In this document: piece after piece, positions 25,515 through 33,643 of the stretch
Position numbering within the stretch: position 1 is the stretch's first letter
How the letters are laid out: every line of letters begins with the position of its first letter
Source: an uncultured Alphaproteobacteria bacterium
GTDB taxonomy: Bacteria > Pseudomonadota > Alphaproteobacteria > UBA8366 > JADFVY01
Assembly (NCBI GenBank): GCA_947259105.1
Contig: CAMYKU010000042.1
Location: 1-37,477 of the forward strand
Direction: 5' to 3'
DNA length: 37,477 nt
Translations under genes and position numbers: made by a program
The notes under the pieces: model-generated
What the model was told of the DNA's origin: nothing
The model's input: the letters and a program-made list of their open reading frames with translations, nothing else
Databases searched by the model: none

Positions 25515-27308
25515 ATGAAACGCAAGACCATCGTGATCGCCGGTGTGACCGGCGCCCTGCTGGCCGGGGTGTCGGCGGCGGCCCTGCTGGGCTACCAATA
25601 TCGCAATGCCGAACAGTCGAACGTCGCGGCGCAGGTGAAGAACGGTCATCTCGGGCAGCGCATCGATTTGGCCCCGTCGCCACCGGTGGAGCCGCAAGTG
25701 CCGTCGCAAGTGCAGCCGCAGCCGCAGGTGCAATACAGCCAGGACGACAAGCGCAAGCGCGACCAAGTCGCCGGCGCCTCCGGGCTGGTGATGGAGCGGG
25801 AAGGATTCGTTTCCGGAAAACCGGCCGCCGGTATCGTCGTGCAGGACGCGATCGCGCCGCAGAAGCGGCCCGGCACGGAGAACGAGCAATATGCCGAGTT
25901 CGACGACAACCCGGTCAAGCAGGTGGCGCTGGAGCCGGTCTCCACCTTCTCGATCGACGTCGACACGGCCGCCTATTCGGTGGTCCGGCGCTACCTGAAC
26001 GAAGGCGTGCTGCCGCCGAAGGACGCGGTGCGCACCGAGGAGCTGATCAACTATTTCAACTACGATTACCAACTGCCCGACTCGCGCGACGAGCCCTTCG
26101 CGGCCGAGGTCGCGCTGTACGACACGCCGTGGGACGCGGGCACGCAGCTGATCCGCATCGGCCTGCAGGGCTACGACATCCCCGTGGAAACGCGGCCCGC
26201 CGCGAACCTGGTGTTCCTGGTCGATACGTCCGGTTCGATGAATTCGGCCGACAAGCTGCCGCTGCTCAAGAAGTCGCTGAAGCTGCTGGTCGACCAGATG
26301 GGCGCGGACGACACGATCGCCATCGTCGCCTATGCCGGGTCCGCGGGCGTGGTGCTGGAGCCGACCAAGGGCTCCGAGAAGCGCAAGATCATGTCTGCGC
26401 TGGACGGGTTCCGCGCCTCCGGCAGCACCGCCGGCGCCGAGGGCATCCGCCAGGCCTATGCGCTGGCCGAGGCGAACTTCCGGCAAGAGTCGGTCAACCG
26501 CGTGATCCTGGCGACCGACGGCGATTTCAACGTCGGCCACACCGAAAACAGCACGCTCGAGGGGTACATCTCCCGCAAGCGCGAGACCGGAATCTACCTC
26601 TCGATCCTCGGCTTCGGGCGCGGCAACTACAAGGACGACCGGATGCAGGTGCTGGCCCAGGCCGGCAACGGCAACGCCGCCTATATCGACAACCTCAGCG
26701 AGGCCCGCAAGGTGCTGGTCGACGAGATGGGCTCGACCCTGTTCACCATCGCCAACGACGTGAAGATCCAGGTCGAGTTCAACCCGGCCTATGTCGCGGA
26801 GTACCGCCTGATCGGCTATGAGACCCGCCTGCTGGCCCGCGAGGATTTCAATAACGATAAGGTCGATGCGGGCGAGGTCGGCAGCGGCCACGAGGTCACG
26901 GCGCTCTACGAGATCACCCCGCCGGACAGCGACTCGCGCCTGATCGACGATCTGCGGTACGGCAAACCCGCGGCAACGGACGGCGCAAAGAACGGCGAGA
27001 TCGCCAATTTGCGCCTGCGCTACAAGCTGCCCGGCGAGGCGAAGAGCACCCTGTGGGAGCAGCCGATCATGGTCGAGGCCCGCACCGGCTTCGCCGAGGC
27101 GCCGCGGGAGGCCCGCTTCGCCACGGCCGTCGCCGGCTTCGGGCAGATCCTGCGCGGCGCGGTGAATGTCGAGGACTTCTCCCTCGACGACGTGATCGAA
27201 ACTGCCCAGGCCGCAAGGGGCGACGACAAGTTCGGTTATCGCGCAGAGTTCCTCCAGCTCGTGCGCCTCGCCAAGGGCGCGCAGGGGCTGGAGACGTTGA
27301 ACAACTGA
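25515..27308 (+). CDS. YfbK-type VWA domain protein, membrane-anchored (paralogue 1)
   Basis: A 597-residue protein of the YfbK family. An N-terminal hydrophobic segment (residues 5-27) suggests a signal anchor, followed by a Pro/Gln-rich linker (50-85). The conserved N-terminal YfbK domain runs from about 130 (DDNPVKQVALEPVSTFSIDV), then the VWA domain with MIDAS motif DTSGSM (237-242) and NRVILATDGDFNVG, and a DUF3520-type C-terminal domain (about 420-597; NPAYVAEYRLIGYETR). The MIDAS is intact, so metal-dependent ligand binding is expected, probably in the periplasm. It is clearly paralogous to the gene at 29796. A GAGGGAG site precedes the ATG. Family function is unknown. Confidence 0.92.
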   Translation: MKRKTIVIAGVTGALLAGVSAAALLGYQYRNAEQSNVAAQVKNGHLGQRIDLAPSPPVEPQVPSQVQPQPQVQYSQDDKRKRDQVAGASGLVMEREGFVSGKPAAGIVVQDAIAPQKRPGTENEQYAEFDDNPVKQVALEPVSTFSIDVDTAAYSVVRRYLNEGVLPPKDAVRTEELINYFNYDYQLPDSRDEPFAAEVALYDTPWDAGTQLIRIGLQGYDIPVETRPAANLVFLVDTSGSMNSADKLPLLKKSLKLLVDQMGADDTIAIVAYAGSAGVVLEPTKGSEKRKIMSALDGFRASGSTAGAEGIRQAYALAEANFRQESVNRVILATDGDFNVGHTENSTLEGYISRKRETGIYLSILGFGRGNYKDDRMQVLAQAGNGNAAYIDNLSEARKVLVDEMGSTLFTIANDVKIQVEFNPAYVAEYRLIGYETRLLAREDFNNDKVDAGEVGSGHEVTALYEITPPDSDSRLIDDLRYGKPAATDGAKNGEIANLRLRYKLPGEAKSTLWEQPIMVEARTGFAEAPREARFATAVAGFGQILRGAVNVEDFSLDDVIETAQAARGDDKFGYRAEFLQLVRLAKGAQGLETLNN

Positions 27309-27318
27309 GGACGACCCC

Positions 27319-27385
27319 GTGCCGGACATGAGCCCAGACCGGCACGCCAGCCGCCCCTGTTTCGCGGTAGCGGACGGGGGCGGCT
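27319..27385 (+). promoter_or_regulatory. Two hairpins between VWA gene 1 and the sigma factor gene
   Basis: The first stem is GTGCCGG (27319-27325) with CCGGCAC (27339-27345). The second is AGCCGCCCC (27349-27357) with GGGGCGGCT (27377-27385), a 9-bp perfect stem ending 23 nt before the sigma factor ATG. No T-run follows, so attenuation, RNA processing or translational control are options beside termination. Confidence 0.5.
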
Positions 27386-27408
27386 GTCTTCGTTATTATG
27401 CCCTCATC

Positions 27409-27987
27409 ATGAGTGGCCGGAAGACAGACTGGGCGGCGCAGGACTGGGACGATCTGGTGCCCCGGCTGCTGCTGCTCGCGGTCTCGCGGCTCTACCGCAT
27501 GACCTGGCGCGGGCGGCGCGGCGAGGCCCCGCCGGGCGCCGCCGAGGCCGAGGACTACGTCAACGACGCGATCTCGAAGACCATCGCCGGCGTGCGCGTC
27601 TGGAACCCGGGCAACTGCACGCTGTTCCAGCACCTCGCCGGCGTCGTGGTCAGCGATATCAGCCACGCGGCGGAGTCGATGGAGAACCGCACCACCGTCG
27701 CGCCGCCGAAGAACCCGGGCGGCGACAGCTGGCCGCCCGATCCGGCCGACGACGCGCCGGACCCGGAGCGCGAAGCGGAATGGCGCTCGGAGCAAGACCG
27801 CCTCGTCGGCTGGCTCGAGGCCACCGACCCGGAGCTGGCCCGGATGGCGGAGCTGATGCTGACCCGCGACATGCAGGATACCGACTCGCTGAGCCGCGAA
27901 CTCGGCGTCCCGGGCGCCGAGATCGCCAACCGGCGCAAGCGCCTGAAACGCGCCGTGCGCGCCTATATGGCGGAGGCGGCGGCATGA
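27409..27987 (+). CDS. ECF-like RNA polymerase sigma factor
   Basis: A 192-residue sigma-70-like protein. Region 2 is recognisable around residues 45-90 (EAEDYVNDAISKTIAGVRVW then TLFQHLAGVVVSDISHAAES), equivalent to the core-binding and -10-recognition helices. A charged, Pro-rich linker (95-125) leads to region 4 with a helix-turn-helix at about 155-187 (DSLSRELGVPGAEIANRRKR). It is short and lacks regions 1 and 3, as in ECF factors, but diverges from the classic groups. The ATG at 27409 was chosen; the frame extends upstream only through a hairpin region. Its stop overlaps the next start (ATGA), the usual layout of a sigma/anti-sigma pair. Confidence 0.78.
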   Translation: MSGRKTDWAAQDWDDLVPRLLLLAVSRLYRMTWRGRRGEAPPGAAEAEDYVNDAISKTIAGVRVWNPGNCTLFQHLAGVVVSDISHAAESMENRTTVAPPKNPGGDSWPPDPADDAPDPEREAEWRSEQDRLVGWLEATDPELARMAELMLTRDMQDTDSLSRELGVPGAEIANRRKRLKRAVRAYMAEAAA

Positions 27988-29174
27988 CCGCGCACCCGAC
28001 CCCGGCGGAACGGCTGCTGGCGATGCTGGCGGACGAGCATGCCTTCGAGGGCCTGCCGGCCGAGGAGATCCGCGCCGACCTGGACGCCGTCGGAGTCGAC
28101 CCCTCGCGCTGCATCGCCGTCGCCCGGGCCCTGGCCGGCGGAATGGGCTCGCCCGGCGGCCGGCTGCTCGGCGCGATCGACATGGCCGAGGACGAAGCCG
28201 ACGAGATCGCGCGGCTCGAATCCGCCGACATAGACGCGGTGCGGGCGCAGATTCCGGGCGCGAGCGCCGCCGCCATCGCCGCGGAGGCACGCCGGCAGGC
28301 CGGCGGGGACAGCAATATCGTCGCGATGAAGCCGCACCGGCGCGGCCGCATCCTGCGCTGGGGCGGGCCGTTTGCCGGCATCGCCGCCAGCGTCCTGCTG
28401 GTGGTGGTCGTGGGTGTCCAGCTTGCAGGTCCCGAGCGGCAGCCGGTGTCCGACGATATCGATTCGTACATGGCTGCGCCGCGCGATGTTTCACCCGCGG
28501 AGCCGGCGTATCGATTGGACGAGGCGCCCCAACCGTCCTCCCAATACGCGATACCGGAGGCGGAAAAGAGAAAACGCAGCGCCGAACAGGACAGCGGGCA
28601 GGACGCCAAGGGGATCGCCGACCAGCTCGCGAATCAGCAACGAAGCGAGATGGAGGCGCCCGCCGCGCCGGCGCCGTCCGCCGGAATCGTCGGCAACCTC
28701 AACGAGGAGCGTGCCCTGGCCGACAAGGACGCCCGCGATTTGCTCCGGCAGCAGGGCGCCGGGGCGGAGCCCCTTGCCGGGATGGAGGGGTTTGCGGCGG
28801 AACCCGGTATCGTCGAAGCGCCCGTCGCCGGCAAGCCGGACAGCGATGCGGGCGGCCTCCGGGGCGGCAGGGCGGCGGCGGCCACAATCGCCGCGATGGT
28901 GATCGTCGACACGTCGCAGGTCCCCCTTGCGGTCCAGTCTCAGGCGTTGCCGCAGCCGGACCTCGCCGCACGCATCGACGAGGCCCGCCGCCTCGCCGGG
29001 AGCCGGCCCGTCATCGCCCTCTACCGGGTCGCGGGGCCGGCCGGCCAGCAGGATTTCGCCCAGGTGCCGCTGGAACTGGCGATGACCCAGCAGATGCCGG
29101 CGCCGATCCCGCTGACGCTGCTGCTCGGCCCGGCCGCATTCGAGTACGACTTCCTGGCCCTGCCGGAGCGGTGA
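27984..29174 (+). CDS. Probable membrane anti-sigma factor
   Basis: A 396-residue single-pass membrane protein: an acidic N-terminal part (1-120), one helix at about 128-147 (FAGIAASVLLVVVVGVQLAG), and a long Ala/Pro/Gln-rich C-terminal part expected in the periplasm. The class of the N-terminal region is not recognisable and no zinc-binding HxxxCxxC is present, so this is not a ZAS-type anti-sigma. The assignment rests on topology and the 4-nt overlap with the sigma gene. The C-terminal part could be a sensor. Another possibility is a membrane partner of the neighbouring VWA proteins. Confidence 0.65.
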   Translation: MTAHPTPAERLLAMLADEHAFEGLPAEEIRADLDAVGVDPSRCIAVARALAGGMGSPGGRLLGAIDMAEDEADEIARLESADIDAVRAQIPGASAAAIAAEARRQAGGDSNIVAMKPHRRGRILRWGGPFAGIAASVLLVVVVGVQLAGPERQPVSDDIDSYMAAPRDVSPAEPAYRLDEAPQPSSQYAIPEAEKRKRSAEQDSGQDAKGIADQLANQQRSEMEAPAAPAPSAGIVGNLNEERALADKDARDLLRQQGAGAEPLAGMEGFAAEPGIVEAPVAGKPDSDAGGLRGGRAAAATIAAMVIVDTSQVPLAVQSQALPQPDLAARIDEARRLAGSRPVIALYRVAGPAGQQDFAQVPLELAMTQQMPAPIPLTLLLGPAAFEYDFLALPER

Positions 29175-29210
29175 GCCGCGGGACACTGCACGGGGCTATA
29201 CGGAGACCGA

Positions 29211-29488
29211 GCAACCTCATGCTGAGAGTCTGTGAATCTTTGGCTTTGTGGGTGCAATGCGCCGCCTGCGGCGGCGGGCCGTCATCCGTCCACCCCCTCC
29301 CCAACCCCTCCCCCGCCGAGGCGGGAGAGGGGCTTTATCGTTGCGGCGGCGCCACTTGGCCCCTCTCCCGCCTCGGCGGGGGAGGGGTTGGGGAGGGGGT
29401 GGGGAACTGACGGTTCGCCGGCGAAGCCGGCGGCAATACCCCGATTTCCTCCTTGTTCCGAAAGATTCACAAACTCTGAGGAGGTTGC
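29211..29488. repeat. MITE-like element with ~30-bp terminal inverted repeats
   Basis: The left end reads GCAACCTC-ATG-CTGAGAGTCTGTG-AATCTTTGG. The right end, read on the minus strand, is GCAACCTC-CTCAGAGTTTGTG-AATCTTTCGG. These imperfect inverted repeats enclose about 215 nt, including a full copy of element A. There is no coding capacity. It begins 37 nt after the anti-sigma stop. Confidence 0.65.
29290..29404. repeat. Palindromic element A, copy 5
   Basis: Left arm CCACCCCCTCCCCAACCCCT...GGCGGGAGAGGGGCTTTATC and right arm TTGGCCCCTCTCCCGCCTCG...GTTGGGGAGGGGGTGGGGAAC. This is the closest copy to what appears to be the consensus. It is nested within the 29211-29488 element. Confidence 0.85.
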
Positions 29489-29795
29489 AGAACAAAGGCC
29501 TCGAACGGTAAGGTTGCATGTTCGGCGCCGGTCAAACCGGATCGAAATCCACCCTGGGAGAATCGTGACGGCAATGTGACGGCGGCGGCGCGCGCTTCGC
29601 GCGCAATCGCCTGAAGGCCGGAGCGGAACCGGCGTGCCGGGCAAGCGTTCCCGGCGCCACCGAATCGTCACGGTTTCGGCAAATCCGCCACGGACCGGAC
29701 CCGAAAACCGTCAAACAAGGCTGTCATCGTCGGCCCAATCAAAAATTCATCGACCGGGATGAGCGGGGCCGAATCCAGCCCATGGGGGGATCGCC

Positions 29796-31475
29796 ATGAA
29801 CGTCAAGAACCTGTTGCACGCATCGGCAATCGGCATCGCCACCATCCTGGTCGCCTGTACCGAGGTGGCCCAGGAGGCGGAATACGAAACTTCGACCGAG
29901 GCAACCACCACCTCTCCGGCCGCGCCGGCCGCGCCACCCGCGCCGGCCGCACCGGCGATGTCGGTGCAGGAACACCGCTCCAGTTTATATGGGCCCGCAC
30001 CGCAGGCGTCGCTGATGTCGCAGCCGGCCTATTGGGACGAGGGCCGCGAAAGCTATCCGCAATTCGGCGACAACCCGGTCAAGCAGGTGGCCGAAGCGCC
30101 CGTGTCGACGTTTTCGATCGACGTGGACACCGCCTCCTACGCGCGGATGCGCCGGTTCCTCAACGACGGCGTGATGCCGCCGGCGGACGCCGTGCGCACC
30201 GAGGAGCTGGTCAACTACTTCACCTACGACTACGAGCGGCCCGAGAGCCGCGAGCAGCCGTTCCGCGCCGACATCGCCCTGTTCGACGCGCCGTGGGTCG
30301 CCGGGCGGCAGCTGCTGCGCATCGGCATGAAGGGCTTCGACATCCCGGCCGGCAAGCGGCCGCCGGCCAACCTCGTCTTCCTGATCGACACCTCCGGCTC
30401 GATGCGCAGCCCGGACAAGCTGCCGCTGGTGCAGCGGTCGCTGCGCATGCTGGCGGACGCGATGGATGACGACGACCGCATCGCGCTGGTCGCTTATGCC
30501 GGCGCCGCCGGCGTCGTTCTCAAACCGACGAAGGGCGGCGACAAGCGGAAGATCCTCAACGCCATCGAAGGCCTGCACGCCAGCGGCAGCACCGCCGGCG
30601 GGGCCGGAATCCAGCTCGCCTACGGCCTGGCCCTGGAGAATTTCCGCGACGGCGCCGTCAACCGCGTGATCCTGGCGACCGACGGCGATTTCAACGTCGG
30701 CATTTCCGATCCGTCCCGGCTCGAGAAACTGATCGCGGAAAAGCGCAAGTCCGGCGTCTATCTCTCGGTACTCGGCTTCGGCGAGGGCAATCTCCAGGAC
30801 AGCACCATGCAGAGCCTGACCCAGGCCGGCAACGGCAACGCATCCTACATCGACACCTTCCAGGAGGCCCGCAAGGTGCTGGTCGACGAGATGGGCGGCA
30901 CGCTGTTTCCGATCGCCGACGACGTGAAGGTGCAGGTCGAGTTCAACCCGGCCTATGTCGCCGAATACCGGCTGATCGGCTACGAGACCCGGATGCTGAG
31001 ACGCGAGGACTTCAACAACGACCGCGTCGACGCCGGCGAAGTCGGCAGCGGCCACACCGTGACCGCGCTCTACGAGATCGTCTCGCCGCAAAGCGCGTCG
31101 CGGCGCGTCGATCCGCTGCGCTATGGCGACGACTCGCCGAAACGGAAGGCCGGCGTCGAGAACGGCGAGCTTGCCTGGCTGCGCATCCGCTACAAGCTGC
31201 CCGGCGAGCAGCAGAGCCGGCTGATCGAACAGCCGGTGGCCGTCGCCGCGCGCACCGGCTTCGCCGAAGCCCCCGCGGACGCCCGCTTCGCCGCAGCCGT
31301 GGCCGGTTTCGGCCAGCTGCTGCGCGGCAGCGACACGATCGGCGAATTCACCTGGAACGACGTGCTGGGGATAGCCAGCGACGCAAGGGGGGAGGACTCC
31401 TTCGGCTATCGCGCCGAGTTCACCCGGCTCGTCCGGACGGCGTCGAGCCTCGACCGTCTCGCCGCCGCCCAATGA
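29796..31475 (+). CDS. YfbK-type VWA lipoprotein (paralogue 2)
   Basis: A 559-residue paralogue of the protein at 25515. The lipobox VACT with C21 makes it a probable lipoprotein, followed by a Thr/Ala/Pro linker (35-55). The domain order is identical: N-terminal YfbK domain from about 90 (GDNPVKQVAEAPVSTFSIDV), VWA with intact MIDAS DTSGSM (198-203) and NRVILATDGDFNVG, then the DUF3520-like C-terminal part (FNPAYVAEYRLIGYETR). The two paralogues differ mainly in anchoring and linker. It follows the sigma/anti-sigma pair after a repeat-rich gap. The ATG is preceded by GGGGGATC. A repeat-like segment lies just downstream, before the DUF457 gene. Confidence 0.92.
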   Translation: MNVKNLLHASAIGIATILVACTEVAQEAEYETSTEATTTSPAAPAAPPAPAAPAMSVQEHRSSLYGPAPQASLMSQPAYWDEGRESYPQFGDNPVKQVAEAPVSTFSIDVDTASYARMRRFLNDGVMPPADAVRTEELVNYFTYDYERPESREQPFRADIALFDAPWVAGRQLLRIGMKGFDIPAGKRPPANLVFLIDTSGSMRSPDKLPLVQRSLRMLADAMDDDDRIALVAYAGAAGVVLKPTKGGDKRKILNAIEGLHASGSTAGGAGIQLAYGLALENFRDGAVNRVILATDGDFNVGISDPSRLEKLIAEKRKSGVYLSVLGFGEGNLQDSTMQSLTQAGNGNASYIDTFQEARKVLVDEMGGTLFPIADDVKVQVEFNPAYVAEYRLIGYETRMLRREDFNNDRVDAGEVGSGHTVTALYEIVSPQSASRRVDPLRYGDDSPKRKAGVENGELAWLRIRYKLPGEQQSRLIEQPVAVAARTGFAEAPADARFAAAVAGFGQLLRGSDTIGEFTWNDVLGIASDARGEDSFGYRAEFTRLVRTASSLDRLAAAQ

Positions 31476-31586
31476 GGCCGGGCGCCGCGGCGTTCTCCTG
31501 ACCGCGGCGCCTGTCCTCAACCACCCGGCCCTCCCTTTGCATCCAGGGAGGGCCGGTCCACGCCGGACGGTCGTCCCGGACGGATG

Positions 31587-31628
31587 CCCCCAAAACCCGC
31601 GGAAAACGCCGGTGCATGGGGTTGTTCC
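31587..31628 (-). repeat. Dispersed repeat C, copy 2
   Basis: On the minus strand this reads GGAACAACCCCATGCACCGG then CGTTTTCCGCGGGTTTTGGGG, matching 2445-2485. It lies just upstream of the DUF457 gene. Confidence 0.7.
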
Positions 31629-31654
31629 ACACACCATGACCCGGAGTGCCCGTC

Positions 31655-32212
31655 ATGTTCATCGCCCATCTGCCGGCCGGCTACATCATGGCGCGACGCC
31701 TGGCGCCGCGCCTGGCCCCGGACGCACCGCAGGCCCGCCGGCTGATGGCGGTCTGCCTGGTGGCCGCGGTGCTGCCCGATATCGACCTGTTGTACTTCTA
31801 CCTGGTCGACGGACGGCAGACCCTGCATCACGACTACTGGACCCATATCCCGGCCTTCTGGCTGCTCTCGACCGGCGCCGCCGTCACGCTCTTCCGCATC
31901 GCCCGGGCGCCGGTTCCGTGGCCCGCGGTCGCGGGGCTGCTGGCCGGGGTGTTCCTGCACCTGGCGCTGGACACGGTGACCGGCGGCATCGCCTGGCTGT
32001 ATCCATACCATACCGGCAGCATCGTGCTGGTCGACGTCCCGGCGCGCTTCGGATGGTGGGTCTGGAACTTCGTCCTGCACTGGAGTTTCGTGCTGGAGCT
32101 CGCGGTCGTCATCTGGGCCGCCATCGAGCTGGGCGTGGTGCGGAGGATGCGGGAATTGAGGCAACGGCCTGCGATGGGTGTTCTCGCCCGCGCCGGCCGG
32201 CGGCGCGACTGA
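31655..32212 (+). CDS. DUF457/YdjM-like membrane-bound metal-dependent hydrolase
   Basis: A 185-residue multi-helix membrane protein with the conserved polar residues of the YdjM/DUF457 family: H5 (MFIAHLPAGY), D42 and D44 (LPDIDLLYFY), the HHDYWTH cluster (58-64), and H102/D106 (FLHLALDTVTGG). These would form a metal site near the membrane surface. The family is annotated as metal-dependent hydrolase, with little known of substrates. The start at 31655 follows GGAG with 8-nt spacing; an in-frame GTG three codons earlier is less likely. The GNAT gene follows about 40 nt later on the same strand. Confidence 0.85.
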   Translation: MFIAHLPAGYIMARRLAPRLAPDAPQARRLMAVCLVAAVLPDIDLLYFYLVDGRQTLHHDYWTHIPAFWLLSTGAAVTLFRIARAPVPWPAVAGLLAGVFLHLALDTVTGGIAWLYPYHTGSIVLVDVPARFGWWVWNFVLHWSFVLELAVVIWAAIELGVVRRMRELRQRPAMGVLARAGRRRD

Positions 32213-32253
32213 CGGTTCACCCGCCGGTATTTCCCAGGGAGATGCCCGATGCC

Positions 32254-32832
32254 ATGACGGACCTTGCGAACATCTCCACGCCGCGATTGATCCTGCGGCC
32301 CTGGCGCGACTCGGACCTCCCGGAATTCGCCGCCATGAACGCCGATCCGGAGGTGATGGCGTATTTCCCGCGCACTTATGACCGCGCCGAAAGCGAGGGG
32401 CAGGTCGCGCGCATCCGCAATCACTTCGCAGCGTACGGATTCGGTTTCTGGGCGGTCGAGGCGCCGGGCGCAGCGCCGTTCGTCGGGTTCACGGGACTGT
32501 GGACGACCAGTTTCGAGGCCCCGTTCACGCCCTGCCTGGAAATCGGCTGGCGGCTGGCGCGCCGGTTCTGGGGCCGCGGCTACGCCACCGAGGCCGCGCT
32601 GGCGTCGCTCGGCGTCGGTTTCGGGACATTGGGGCGGGACGAGATCGTCTCCTTTGCCGTAGCCGCCAACGGCCGCTCGCGCAGGGTCATGGAGCGCATC
32701 GGCATGTCGCGGGACGCGGCGGGCGATTTCGACCATCCGGCGATGCCGGACGGCGATCCGCGCCGCCGGCACGTCCTGTACCGCCTGTCGCGCGCGGACT
32801 GGATCCGCTCCACGGAAACGCGCGGTTTGTGA
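32254..32832 (+). CDS. GNAT family N-acetyltransferase (RimJ/RimL-like)
   Basis: A 192-residue acetyltransferase. It opens with STPRLILRPWRDSDLPEF, the typical start of the RimJ/RimL group. The acetyl-CoA-binding motif is RRFWGRGYATEAALA, and the C-terminal NGRSRRVMERIGM is also characteristic. Acceptor specificity (ribosomal protein N-terminus, spermidine, other) cannot be read from the sequence. The start at 32254 is chosen over an in-frame ATG at 32242 because GGGAG directly abuts the earlier one; either is possible. The gene ends 55 nt before cobO. Confidence 0.88.
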   Translation: MTDLANISTPRLILRPWRDSDLPEFAAMNADPEVMAYFPRTYDRAESEGQVARIRNHFAAYGFGFWAVEAPGAAPFVGFTGLWTTSFEAPFTPCLEIGWRLARRFWGRGYATEAALASLGVGFGTLGRDEIVSFAVAANGRSRRVMERIGMSRDAAGDFDHPAMPDGDPRRRHVLYRLSRADWIRSTETRGL

Positions 32833-32887
32833 CCGTGCGGCATCCGGCGTATTGTCTGCCGCAACCAAGCGCGGAAGAGGGGACCGA

Positions 32888-33511
32888 ATGAAGACCGAAG
32901 GCATGACACCGGAGGAGATCGACGCACGGCACGCCGAGAAGATGGCCAGGAAAAAGGCCGCGCGGGACAGGATCCTGGCCACCAAGACGAGAAAGAAGGG
33001 GCTGCTCGCCGTCCACACCGGCAAGGGCAAGGGCAAGACGACGGCGGCCATGGGCCTGGCCATGCGCGCGGTCGGCAACGGCATGAAGGTGGGCATCGTA
33101 CAGTTCGTAAAGGGCGTGTGGAACACCGGCGAGCGCGAGGTCCTCAAACACTTCCCTGAGCTCTGCGTGATGAAGGCGATGGGCGAGGGCTTCACCTGGG
33201 ACACCCAGGACCGCCGGCGCGATATCGCGGCGGCGCAAAAGGCGTGGCGGGCGGCGCAGGCGATGATGGCGGACGAGAGCTTCCACATGGTCGTGCTGGA
33301 CGAGCTCAACATCGTGCTGCGGTACGACTATCTCGATCTGGACTCGGTGGTCGCCGCGCTGCGCGACAGGCGACCGGGTCTGCACGTCGTGATCACCGGC
33401 CGCAACGCGAAGCCGGCGCTGCTGGAGATCGCCGATCTGGTGACCGAAATGACCGAGATCCGCCATCATTTCCGGGACGGGGTCAAGGCGCAGACCGGCA
33501 TCGAGTTCTGA
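32888..33511 (+). CDS. cobO: Cob(I)yrinic acid a,c-diamide adenosyltransferase
   Basis: CobO (BtuR type) transfers the adenosyl group of ATP to the corrinoid cobalt. The 207-residue protein has an N-terminal Lys/Arg-rich helix, the P-loop HTGKGKGKTTAA (43-54), VGIVQFVKG and GFTWDTQDRRRD, then LDELNIVLRYDYLD and HVVITGRNAKPALLEIADLV. The ending HHFRDGVKAQTGIEF (GIKAQKGIEF in relatives) is diagnostic. The ATG at 32888 follows AGAGGGGA. It resumes the cobalamin pathway about 8 kb after cobN. Confidence 0.96.
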   Translation: MKTEGMTPEEIDARHAEKMARKKAARDRILATKTRKKGLLAVHTGKGKGKTTAAMGLAMRAVGNGMKVGIVQFVKGVWNTGEREVLKHFPELCVMKAMGEGFTWDTQDRRRDIAAAQKAWRAAQAMMADESFHMVVLDELNIVLRYDYLDLDSVVAALRDRRPGLHVVITGRNAKPALLEIADLVTEMTEIRHHFRDGVKAQTGIEF

Positions 33512-33520
33512 GGCCCGGAC

Positions 33521-33543
33521 GGCGGCGCGGCCGCCGCAAAAAA
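33521..33543. other. GC-rich stem-loop after cobO followed by A-run
   Basis: GGCGGC and GCCGCC pair around a 3-nt loop, 10 nt after the cobO stop, followed by AAAAAA. The tract is A rather than T on the coding strand, so this is not a standard intrinsic terminator. Confidence 0.3.
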
Positions 33544-33643
33544 GCCCAACTCGCATGGCATTTCTGCGCGTCGAGTCTATATCCTGCCGCGACCGCGATT
33601 TCAGGCGCTGTCGCGGCGCATTTGGAACGGGAGAATCGAGAAC

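Larger units (their letters stand above)
29175..29795. other. Repeat-filled intergenic region
   Basis: No gene is supported. It contains a terminal-inverted-repeat element (29211-29488) holding a copy of element A, then an imperfect hairpin at about 29669-29713 (ACGGTTTCGG with CCGAAAACCGT). The remaining sequence leading to VWA gene 2 has no clear promoter boxes that I can defend. Confidence 0.6.

Noticed and set aside
25515..31475. VWA proteins as cobaltochelatase CobT/ChlD-type subunits
   Set aside because: Domain order and motifs are those of YfbK (N-terminal domain, VWA, DUF3520), with export signals; the chelatase VWA subunit is cytoplasmic and differs in architecture.
33521..33543. 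Rho-independent terminator after cobO
   Set aside because: The stem is good, but the following tract is A on the coding strand, so the required U-run is absent; kept only as a weak stem-loop feature.
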